This document shows, piece after piece, positions 1-7,653 of a stretch of DNA of 64,000 nucleotides. The notes beneath the pieces were generated by a model that was not told the DNA's origin, searched no databases, and saw nothing but the letters and a program-made list of their open reading frames with translations. Positions within the stretch are counted from its first letter, which is position 1, and every line of letters starts with the position of its first letter. The stretch lies in assembly GCA_958510825.1 (NCBI GenBank), contig OY294049.1:39150774-39214773 (forward strand). Reading direction: 5' to 3'. The position numbers and the translations under genes were made by a program. Origin of the DNA: Brachypterus glaber (taxonomy: Eukaryota; Arthropoda; Insecta; Coleoptera; Kateretidae).

Positions 1-78
1 TGATCTAATTATATAAACGTCCTCATTTTGCCAACCGTCTAGAAAGGGTACCCGTTTCAGATTTTTTAATTTTGTTAG

Positions 79-320
79 GTTGCTACAACACCAATATGAT
101 GTTTTCGAAGGATGGGAGATGTCTGGTGGTGGGAGATTTGGGAGGAAATGTCCATATGTTTGCTTTGGAAGATATGACTATTCCTTCGTTTTTCCAGGAA
201 AATTTACTGTTTACTACTATTACCAAGAATTTGATCGACAATGTCGATGCTGTGGAAAAATTAAAGAAAGGACTGAAGAAGACTATCGTTAATTATACAG
301 ATGTAGTGAAGGAAAATTAA
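79..320 (+). CDS. C-terminal exon of a WD-repeat protein, probably an axonemal dynein intermediate chain (DNAI4/WDR78-like)
   Basis: Only the last coding exon is in the window. An acceptor (TTTTGTTAG) ends at 78, the exon opens in phase 2 and runs 80 codons to TAA at 318-320. The translation begins with a typical last WD blade (MMFSKDGRCLVVGDLGGNV, then a hydrophobic strand) and ends in a charged Lys-rich tail. The pattern 'CLVVGD..G.V..F.L..M' resembles the end of the propeller in axonemal dynein intermediate chains of the WDR78/DNAI4 type, which would place it in the I1/f dynein of motile cilia and sperm. This is family-level pattern recognition from one blade, so another WD40 protein is possible. 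A poly(A) signal lies about 110 bp downstream. The gene is convergent with the WRN-type exonuclease gene. Upstream exons lie left of the window. Confidence 0.6.
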
Positions 321-427
321 GATATTTTTGATATTAAACCATTTTCAATCTCCAAAAGGTTGGAAACATAATTATTTTAATTGTAGGTCTTCTATTAGTT
401 TATGTCAAGTTGTTTCGGACAACATAT

Positions 428-433
428 AATAAA
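428..433 (+). terminator. poly(A) signal AATAAA of the WD-repeat gene
   Basis: AATAAA lies 108 bp after the TAA, followed by AT-rich sequence and a GT/T-rich stretch (TTTTTATTTTGTCC) within 30 bp, as expected for an insect cleavage site. AT-rich DNA yields this hexamer often by chance, so the assignment rests on its position. Confidence 0.5.
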
Positions 434-748
434 ACAGATAAATAAGTAAAATACTTTTTATTTTGTCCAGCAAATATAAATATAAAAAATATCAAATCAA
501 ATGAAAACTATAATAACATTAATTAGATCTATAATGATAAAAATATTTTTTTTACACAACTTAATAAAAAAAGTTGATATACAAATATCAGTTCAGTTAA
601 AAAATTTATAAATTTTTATCGTCTATAGTCCATAGTATAAAGAATGAACATAATAGAAAATTAACAATAAGAAAACAAATTAATCAATGGAGCTCTCTAC
701 AACTAGAATTATGAAACAAACGACGTCTACCCTATCTCTATCTCATTT

Positions 749-840
749 GTGCTACACTTTCCAGCCAACCAAACAAATACTGTATTTGTTTTTCATACAA
801 CAAATACAGTATTTATTTGGTTGGCCGGAAAGTGTAGCAC
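749..840. repeat. palindromic element with about 42-bp arms
   Basis: GTGCTACACTTTCCAGCCAA at the left is repeated inverted at the right end (TTGGCCGGAAAGTGTAGCAC), with AACAAATACAGTATTT-type sequence in between. A diverged second hairpin of the same family follows at 941-1024 (GTTACACTTTTCGCTCGGCC / TTGGGTGGAAGTG). This lies in the intergenic space between the two convergent genes; 321-1211 holds nothing else recognisable. Confidence 0.75.
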
Positions 841-940
841 TGAGCGGCACGAACCAACATAGCTAATGTGAATCTGTAGAATAAGATAATTCTACTAAAA
901 TTTAGATGGCGCCAGTAATTTCTTTAATAAAAATAATATA

Positions 941-1024
941 GTTACACTTTTCGCTCGGCCAAGTAAATATTGTATTTGTTCAACAAAGAACAAATACAGA
1001 ATTTGTTTGGTTGGGTGGAAGTGG
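941..1024. repeat. diverged second copy of the preceding palindromic element
   Basis: The arms share the AAATACTGTATTTGTT-like core with the hairpin at 749-840 but are degenerate. The two make a tandem pair 100 bp apart. Confidence 0.6.
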
Positions 1025-1211
1025 GAGTGTATGTATGTCTTCTATCCTTTTTGGGTAGAACTTTTGTCCCTGTCTAATCTAACGGGAGAAATCGCCATTA
1101 AATAATTAATCCGATTAAATCTCAAAGAATTATTTAAATTAAAAAAAAATCAATATAAAAATTACAATGTCATACAGGTAACTTAATACTATCACAATAT
1201 CATACAAATAA

Positions 1212-1448
1212 TTATTCGTCCATATACTCATCTTCCTCCTTTTCCTCCTCCTTTTCCTCCTCCTTCTGCTCTTCCTCGTCTACTTCAGTTGGAGTACTTT
1301 CAGTTTCTGCTTTTTTGCCTTTACCTTTTTTCGTTTTAGTATTTTTGCTTTTGGGGTCCTCGTTTTTAGGATCATTTTCTTTCGCTTCGTTTTCAGCTGC
1401 TTTCAGTGCAGCCTTTTCTTTTAGTTTAAGATAAACCAACAAAGACGC
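1212..1448 (-). CDS. WRNexo: WRNexo terminal coding exon
   Basis: Acceptor TTTATTTTAG, 78 codons plus TAA. ASLLVYLKLKEKAALKAAE continues the last helix and is followed by a low-complexity Lys/Glu tail. Confidence 0.9.
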   Translation of the reverse strand, partial: ASLLVYLKLKEKAALKAAENEAKENDPKNEDPKSKNTKTKKGKGKKAETESTPTEVDEEEQKEEEKEEEKEEDEYMDE

Positions 1449-3637
1449 CTAAAATAAAAATTAAATAGTGACATCTTGTCAAAAATTTTTAATTGAGTTG
1501 GGTATGTAAAAATAAATTAACGGCCCCAGGATTTACTTACATAGGCATCTTCTGCAGCATATACCTGTTGAGCCTTGGATAATGGTATAACATGCCACTG
1601 GCTTCTACGAATTTTCTTGTCCTTTTGAATACGCAATTCCAACTAAAAAAAAATTACTGCTAAAAAAAATACGTAAAAAAAATGGCATAAATTAAACCAA
1701 ATAGTTTTATCCCGTTTTTTTTTAACCCCACCCCTTAAAAACAAACCCAAACCCAGAACATTCGATAAGGAACTTAAACTCCATGCAGAGTTGATGTTCA
1801 GTTGTTTCTTTTTTTATGGTTGGTAGAATAAATTTAATTCCTCATGTTATCTTGTGTTGCGACGTTGTGTTGGACAGACGGATTTTTTTCTTTTGTTTCT
1901 AAATATATTTACCACATAGTTGACCAATTTTTCTAAGGACCACCGTTGCTTAACTGGTAAAGGAATAGAGTTTGCGTAAACTCCGACATCGATGCAGTTT
2001 TCCACCATTTTGTCTCCGTCAAAAGCAGTATAATCTCTTGCAAGTTTTCGTACGTCACTGTTTATAACACAGAAAAAAAACACTTATACTTTTCAAAATA
2101 ACTCCGCGGACACAAACAAAAATACTAAATTATCATTTTCACATTAAAAAAAATATAAAAAAAACAATTTAAAAAAATACAATTGATAACTTTGGATAAT
2201 GAATCATACGTAAAGCAAAATTTTACAAATTTTGACCCCCCCCCTTCCCCATGTAACGCTTCGTAACTCCAAGACTTACCCTCTATGAAGACGTAACGCT
2301 AGCAGCGAAACTGGGTAAAAACAACCATTTTTATATTTATTTAAAAATATGTAAGAGCTTTACGTAAAGCTACATTAGACCCTTAGCTCTATTCCCCCCC
2401 ACCCAAGTGCGTAACGTATTTTAAGTATGGCCCCCAAGAAACAATGTTTCAAATTTGAAGTCTGTAGCTCAAAGCGTTCTTGTCCCGGCGGAAATTTTCC
2501 CGGGCAGATATTTTTTTGGAGAAATTATCTTTTTCAAATTTAAAACGCCAAAAAACATAAAAAGCGAATAAAAACAACATAATATTATGTTCCAAATTTA
2601 AAGTCTGTAGCTCAAAGCGTTCTCGCCTTGGCGTAAATTTTGCGAAAATTAGCTTCAAGAAACGTAAAATAAAATACTTTCCCATACAGTTAAAAAAATA
2701 CGAAAAATATATACATTAAATGGGTTCGACCAAAAAAGTCGAAAAAAAAAAATAAGTTTGAAAAAAAAAAAACGAGAAAAAAATATTTACTTACTTTTTG
2801 ACATTGTTACCCGCAAGCCGAACCTTGGGATGAATCAAAAACTCGGACAAAGTTTTTGGTAAGGTCTTTATCCTGCTAACTTGGAAAATATAGCACAGAT
2901 CCGGAGTTGGCTGAATTTGAATAACTGCGGTACGTCCGGGAGGCCCGGCAAATGAAAAGGGCCATTCCATGTCAAAACCGACGACAAATAAATCGTCATC
3001 TTTCGTTTTATTGGCCTGGTCCCTATTAACAAATAGATCAATAAGGTCTAGATGAACAGAAAGCTGCAGAAAGCATCTTTTCAAAACATTAGCAATATCC
3101 CATATAGCACACGTTTTACGATGGATATCCCCAGTAATTTTGTTACTAAACGGGAATTTGCGAGTTACAGGATATACTTTTGTTACTAAACAGGAAGTCG
3201 GGTGACTTCTGAACCTGGATATAACTCGTACATCCCAAACGTCCATGTGTCCCAGAGACGTCCCGAGGGGTGTTTCCCAGGGACATACTGCCCGTATGTC
3301 CCAGGGATATCCTGATTGGGGGTAAGGGGTATGTCCCCGGGACAGTCGGCCGCCGGACCGTTGTTTGTTGGGTCTCATATATTTAAAAAACTTACAAAAG
3401 TGCATCACAGATTCTTGCTACGTCTATTTGCTCCGTATAATAATCCAATTTGCCTTTATACTTCAAAAAAGGTTTCAGCTGGCTTGGAGCTCTGGGTTTT
3501 TTCTAAAAAAAATTTCCCGCCAAAATTAATTTGTCGTTAATTGTGTAAATTTTATTTACCTGAACATCCTCTACTACTTCTTTCACTACTGGATTTTGCA
3601 GCTTTAATTGCAAACGACTCGAGGACCTCACAGGCAT
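1212..3637 (-). CDS. WRNexo: Werner-type 3'-5' exonuclease (WRNexo), complete six-exon gene
   Basis: A DnaQ-like (DEDDy) 3'-5' exonuclease of 298 residues, related to the exonuclease domain of human WRN and to the free-standing insect WRNexo, which act in DNA repair and replication-fork processing in the nucleus. Coding exons (minus strand): 3637-3560, 3502-3396, 3022-2795, 2057-1913, 1642-1541, 1448-1212. All junctions are GT-AG and the phases agree (0,2,2,0,0). Motif Exo I is FDMEWPFSF in exon 3, followed by GPPGRTAVIQIQ; Exo II is NNVKNDVRKLARD across exons 3-4; Exo III is the YAAEDAY at the exon 5/6 junction, with the Tyr and Asp of the active site. The last exon is a Lys/Glu-rich acidic tail (EEEKEEEKEEDEY). 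There is no helicase domain, as is usual for insects. The start is the ATG at 3637. It is divergent from the GPCR gene at 6210. Confidence 0.93.
1541..1642 (-). CDS. WRNexo: WRNexo coding exon 5 (Exo III motif)
   Basis: 34 codons, acceptor TTTTTTTTAG, donor TAT|GTAAGT. Encodes RRSQWHVIPLSKAQQVYAA and the catalytic Asp. Confidence 0.9.
1913..2057 (-). CDS. WRNexo: WRNexo coding exon 4 (Exo II motif)
   Basis: Acceptor ATAAACAG|T, donor GTG|GTAAAT. Encodes NDVRKLARDYTAFDGDKMV and the SLEKLVNYV helix. Confidence 0.9.
2058..2794 (-). other. WRNexo intron 3, with a short direct repeat
   Basis: No gene. Two diverged direct copies of TCTGTAGCTCAAAGCGTTCT occur at about 2460 and 2604, and a similar phrase (TTTAGCTCAAAGCATTCTCG) at about 10541. 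The rest is AT-rich. Confidence 0.6.
2795..3022 (-). CDS. WRNexo: WRNexo coding exon 3 (Exo I motif)
   Basis: Acceptor chosen at TTTGTTAATAG|G because it restores the frame and gives the family spacing (DALL-DQANKTKDDD-FDMEWPF). A competing in-frame acceptor at TGAAAAG (about 3081) would add about 20 residues. Donor AA|GTAAGT. Contains the DxE catalytic pair. Confidence 0.88.
3095..3346. mobile_element. fragment of the GATATCC/GTCCC-rich TIR element in WRNexo intron 2
   Basis: ATATCCCATATAGCACACGTTTTACGATGGATATCC matches, inverted, the right end of the full copy at 6737-7180. Both contain repeated GTATGTCCCAGGGATATCC-like phrases and a TTTGTTACTAAAC segment. The right TIR is not visible here, so this looks truncated. 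It lies directly upstream of WRNexo exon 3. Confidence 0.65.
3396..3502 (-). CDS. WRNexo: WRNexo coding exon 2
   Basis: Acceptor TTTTTTTAG, donor TT|GTAAGT, phase 2. Encodes KKPRAPSQLK then the KLDYYTEQ segment that precedes the exonuclease fold in this family. Confidence 0.88.
3560..3637 (-). CDS. WRNexo: WRNexo coding exon 1
   Basis: 26 codons starting MPVRSSSRLQ; donor CAG|GTAAAT, phase 0. Basic Ser/Arg-rich N-terminus. Confidence 0.88.
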
Positions 3638-3775
3638 TTTTCTTCTTTAAATTTGAGAAAATTCAACACCAAACAACACAGAACTGTTAAAAAGTCCACC
3701 AATTAAATGAAATTAATAGTGTTAAAGTACGCTTGTAGATAGCGCTGCATGTATTAAAATTACAAGGTACAAATT

Positions 3776-4136
3776 ACATAAGGTAGCCCGATGTACAATC
3801 TCTTTGTGTTGCAACTACTAAGACGGTATGGATTACGTCACTCTCCGCCCGTAAAAACCTTATACCTTAGAGGATGGAAGGGAGACAGAGTGAGTATTAG
3901 AGAGAGAATTATAGGACCAACATGTTTTGCATGAGACTCGTGTAATAAGAGACCCTGGGTCTTGCTTCTCATTGGTCGGTTTAAGTATATAGTAATAGTA
4001 CGCCACGTTATCTATCTCACTCCAACATCGGAAGCGCGCTGGATGCTAGGAACAGAATATCTCAATGTATTAGGTATATGGATGAAACTCTATATCCCTT
4101 CCATACAAAGCCTTATACATCGGGTAACCTTAGTGT
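3776..4136. mobile_element. TIR element (MITE-like), ACATAAGGTAGCCCGATGTA ends
   Basis: The left end ACATAAGGTAGCCCGATGTA is matched inverted, imperfectly, by TACATCGGGTAACCTTAGTGT at the right. Further inward, TATACC/CCTTCC phrases are also inverted. About 360 bp, no ORF of interest. Confidence 0.6.
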
Positions 4137-4460
4137 TTATTTTTAAAGACCTTGCTACATGACGAGCAACGTTCCGTCAACAGCGCATGCTTGATGTAAT
4201 TGCGCGAAACTACAGCAAAGGCGGTAATTTTAAATCACAGTTTTGAGAATCGAAGCTAAATGTATAATAATATAAATGTATAAATACATCTTAAGATAAT
4301 CAAAAATATTAAGAAATAGTATTCAAGAGGGACTAATCCAAGAAAAATTAGTAGAATAACATTAAATAAATCTTATTGAAGAAGAGTTTTTTTTTAGATG
4401 GTGAAAACTATTACTTTTTATGACAGCTTGCTTTATTTCAGTCGCATAACAAAAATTATT

Positions 4461-4797
4461 TTTATCCAATACATACAGATAATAAGACAATTACCAGCTT
4501 TATTTTAAATAGATAAACTCAATAATAACCCCCGCGTGGCTTTTACTTTATTTAGTGGATAATTATTTATTTTACCCACTCAACTGTCACTTGTCAAATT
4601 ATTTTCTTGTAAATGACATTAAATTTTTTAATAAAAATATGAATTCCTAAGCTATTTATTGGATAAAACCTTGTATGGCACTCATGGGTAAACCGATATT
4701 GCTCTCTCGAAAATTAACCTGCTTGGCTGACGCCTCCCAGGTTAATTTTCTCATGAGCAATATCTTACTTTACCCACTAGTACCATGAATAACTATT
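4461..4797. repeat. dispersed repeat family A, copy 1
   Basis: First of four copies (others at 22937-23251, 34848-35131 and 38761-39087) sharing CAATTACCAGCTTTATTTTA, ACTCAATAATAACCC, TTTTACCCACTCAACTGTCA, and a terminal hairpin with about 50-bp arms (ATGGGTAAACCGATATTGC... / ...GCAATATCTTACTTTACCCA) around TTGGCTGACGCCTC. No coding capacity. Confidence 0.85.
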
Positions 4798-5184
4798 CTA
4801 AGGCTTTATTTAAAAAAAATCAAAATTTTTGCAATTTTTTTTTCAAAAAAAATTATTTTTTGTTTCAAAAAATTTATTATTTTTTTTTTAAGCAGAGAAA
4901 AGTATTTTTTAGCAGCTGTGTTTTTTTTCTTGAATGGACATTCCATCAAAAGTAAAATAGGTATTTAAGCTGGTGTTCAATATTCAACTCATCTCAAAGT
5001 CTTTATCTCCAAGCAGTCTTTAAGAAAGACGATTCCAAGAATAACTCAGCCATATATTACAGACAACAGAGTCGCACGAGTATCTTTAAATCCCCTTCCT
5101 CCGGATTAATTTTTATTTTCTTTTTATAAGCATAAGAACTAAGAACGAAATCACGGTGTCTGGAAATATACGAGCTCAACGGCA

Positions 5185-5415
5185 CTGTACTCAGGGGCGG
5201 ATTTATTTCACTTTTTAATATATTTCTAGAGTACAGTCATGGGCGGATTTAGGGGGGCGCATGGGGGCCATGACCCCCCCCCCCATCGAGATATATTAGC
5301 ATAGAAATATCTTCAAAATTATATTTTTGGCGAAAGCGCAATTTTTTCCCTATGGATGCCCCCCCCCCTTAAAGTGAAATAAATCTGCTCAACGGCACTG
5401 TACTCTAGAAATATA
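5185..5415. repeat. nested inverted and direct repeat with poly-C blocks
   Basis: CTCAACGGCACTGTACTC occurs twice in direct orientation (about 5175 and 5390), and GGATTTATTTCACTTTT / AAAGTGAAATAAATCTG is inverted. Inside are GGGGGGCGCATGGGGGCCAT and runs of C. Probably a small TIR element inserted in another. Confidence 0.55.
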
Positions 5416-5431
5416 TTATTCGCCGCAATAC

Positions 5432-5688
5432 TATACTCCATTTGATGAAAGAATACCACTGTGACGTCACAGCGCGTAAACTAAATAGCACTCTTTAGGG
5501 TAATTTGACATTTATTTCTTAAGACTTAATAAATGTTTTTTTTTAGATATACATGTTCTATATAAAATTTATGTATTAATTAATACTTAATAACTTGAGT
5601 TTTAAGAAATAACTGCCAATTACCCTACAGAGTGCTATTTAGTGCACTATGACGTCAGAGTCGTATTCTCTCATTAAATGGAGTATAC
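5432..5688. mobile_element. MITE with about 100-bp arms carrying CRE-like TGACGTCA sites
   Basis: TATACTCCATTTGATGAAAG at the left is matched by CATTAAATGGAGTATA at the right. The inversion continues through TAAATAGCACTCTTTAGGGTAA / TTACCCTACAGAGTGCTATTTA and TTTCTTAAGACTT / AGTTTTAAGAAA. Each arm carries a TGACGTCA palindrome (5462-5469 and 5650-5657). Confidence 0.85.
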
Positions 5689-6209
5689 TACATATGTAGT
5701 ATGACTGCAGTACCATGCAGTGTTGCCGATCGCCATTGATTACTGGCAAAACATAAACATTTTACTGACAATTACTGGCAAATTTAGTTTCATTACTGGA
5801 ATTTTACTGCATCAATTCTAAGCGATAAAAAAATAGAATTAAAGTTTGTATAGACCTCAGAATTTAAATAAGTCTACCCAAAAAAATAATCCTGCGCCTA
5901 AAAATTTTTGTTTCGCCGAAATTTAAGAATAGAGACAAATCATCATCATATTTTTAGGATGTTCTAGATAAAAATAAGGTCCACCCTAGTGTTCCATACT
6001 AGTAATGTTTTTCCCCAAAACTATAGTTTTGTAGAAACCCATTATTATATTATGCAGCATCATTTGTTTTGTTCTTAGTAACTGACCAATAACACTCTCT
6101 TGATATGCACATGTCGCGCGCTAGTACACAAAAAGCGTGAACGATCTTCAGACACTTGAAATGCTTAAAATTAAAATGAACATCGAACAACTTTACTAGA
6201 ATTGCAATA

Positions 6210-6435
6210 ATGGACGTTTCCCACAATAATACCGTCGAAAATGTTACGAATTTTGCGAACGAAACGGTGCTCGAAGATTTTTTCAACGTCTCAAAAAGTA
6301 ACGTTTCGGAGTTGCTCAAAAACGTAAATGAAGGTTTACCGAATTGGACCATAACATTTTATTTTGTTTTCATATCTTTTGGAGCCGTTGTTAATTTTTT
6401 ACATGTTGTCGCATTGTTGAGGAGCAAAAGAACTG
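6210..6435 (+). CDS. GPCR candidate, coding exon 1
   Basis: ATG at 6210, donor ACTG|GTAAAT at 6436. Extracellular N-terminus plus TM1. Confidence 0.62.
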
Positions 6436-7269
6436 GTAAATATTATACATACAAATAAAATTATTTATTTATTTATTTATAAAATATTGAACTAGCAAAA
6501 ATATTTTTTTTTCTCAAAGAAATGAAAATTTTTTACAATATAAAATACTCTGATAAAAAAATTATTAGCTGCCACCATTTTAAATATATATTTTTGAAAA
6601 TTTATTCAAACAGTTGTAAGCATATGCTAGTAGGCTCACTAGTAGGTAATTTTTTTATAAACAATACAAACAAGCATACAAAAATATTTTAGACTTTTTA
6701 TCTGTCGGTCTGTCTGTCCGAAAAATATTGCAAAATTAGCTCATACCCATATAGCATACAATTACCCCCGGATATCATCTCAATGTCCTTTTAATGTCGC
6801 ATGTCCCGGGACATTAGTCGTATATCCCAAGGATATCCCGAAAGGTATGTCCTGAGGATATACTGCCCGTATATCCCAAGGATATACGGTATGTCCTTCG
6901 TACATTCCAGGGACGTCCCGAGGGGATGTCCTTTTGGGATAACCCTGAGATATACGGGCAGTTTGTCCCCGGGAAATACCCCTCGGGGCGTCCCTGGGAC
7001 ATACGAAGGACATTTGGGATGTACGAGGTATATCCATGGGATATACGGGTTCGGAAGACGCTCGACTTTTTTTAGTAACAAACGTATATCCTGGGAAATC
7101 GCCAATTCCCGATTAGTAACAAAAGTATATCCTGGGGATATCCATCGGAAAACGTGTGCTATATGGGTATGAGTGAGCTAAAGCTAAAAAGTCGAAACCA
7201 TTTTTTTAGCGCGTATACCTATCTATTTTTTATTTTTAGGTGCGTTTTCGTTAGTCCTCCAGATATCCT
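6210..7269 (+). CDS. N-terminal part of an unidentified class A-like GPCR (two exons, cut by a gap)
   Basis: Exon 1, 6210-6435, encodes a 75-residue N-terminus opening MDVSHNNTVENVTNFANE with six N-glycosylation sequons (NNT, NVT, NET, NVS, NVS, NWT) and no obvious signal peptide. A hydrophobic helix of about 22 residues (TFYFVFISFGAVVNFLHVVA) ending LLRSKRTG has the layout of GPCR TM1, including an Asn at the expected place. Donor G|GTAAAT, phase 1. Exon 2 is supported from 7240 (acceptor TTTTTAG), which restores the frame and continues AFSLVLQIS, as expected for the start of TM2, until the N run at 7270. The receptor type and ligand cannot be told from this. The stop, most of the 7TM domain and any further exons are missing. 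Confidence 0.6.
6737..7180. mobile_element. TIR element rich in GATATCC/GTATGTCC palindromes, inside the GPCR intron
   Basis: The left end TAGCTCATACCCATATAGCA is matched by TGCTATATGGGTATGAGTGAGCTA at the right. The interior is a chain of short palindromic phrases such as CCCGTATATCCCAAGGATAT and GGGATATACGGG. This makes many spurious ORFs on both strands, none believable. A related fragment lies at 3095-3346. Confidence 0.8.
7240..7269 (+). CDS. GPCR candidate, start of coding exon 2 (cut by gap)
   Basis: Acceptor TATTTTTAG|GT completes the split Gly codon and continues with nine hydrophobic-rich codons before the gap. Confidence 0.5.
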
Positions 7270-7469
7270 NNNNNNNNNNNNNNNNNNNNNNNNNNNNNNN
7301 NNNNNNNNNNNNNNNNNNNNNNNNNNNNNNNNNNNNNNNNNNNNNNNNNNNNNNNNNNNNNNNNNNNNNNNNNNNNNNNNNNNNNNNNNNNNNNNNNNNN
7401 NNNNNNNNNNNNNNNNNNNNNNNNNNNNNNNNNNNNNNNNNNNNNNNNNNNNNNNNNNNNNNNNNNNNN
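7270..7469. other. assembly gap, exactly 200 N
   Basis: A run of 200 N. The same length as the second gap indicates a placeholder, not a measured distance. Two convergent genes run into it from opposite sides. Confidence 0.95.
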
Positions 7470-7653
7470 GGTGAAAGTATGATTTTCGATTCCAAATTTC
7501 CACATTTTAGCGTCCCCTTGAACGAGGTATACATTTCTTCGGCAAGTTTTTGGAACATTGTGATCACATTAGACTCGTTTTGAATCGATTCTGGGATATT
7601 TACTGAACCATCGTACCCGCTCAAGTCAACCAGTCGCTGATATAATGATTTAG
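7470..7653 (-). CDS. INTS14: INTS14 coding exon 4 (cut by gap)
   Basis: Acceptor TTTTTTCTAG, opens SLYQRLVDLSGYDGS and stays open to the N run, where it is still in coding sequence. Confidence 0.88.

Noticed and set aside
1847..2083. Minus-strand 78-codon ORF treated as a separate gene
   Set aside because: It is WRNexo exon 4 read through its donor into the intron; only 2057-1913 is coding.
2449..2685. Minus-strand 78-codon ORF
   Set aside because: Lies within WRNexo intron 3, opens on a direct repeat and has no domain.
2791..3408. Minus-strand 205-codon ORF taken as one exon
   Set aside because: Its first two thirds are a transposon fragment and part of exon 2 in the wrong frame; only 3022-2795 is exon.
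6780..7172. Four overlapping ORFs of 62-123 residues on both strands
   Set aside because: All lie in the GATATCC/GTATGTCC palindrome element, share its repeated phrases in several frames and encode no domain.
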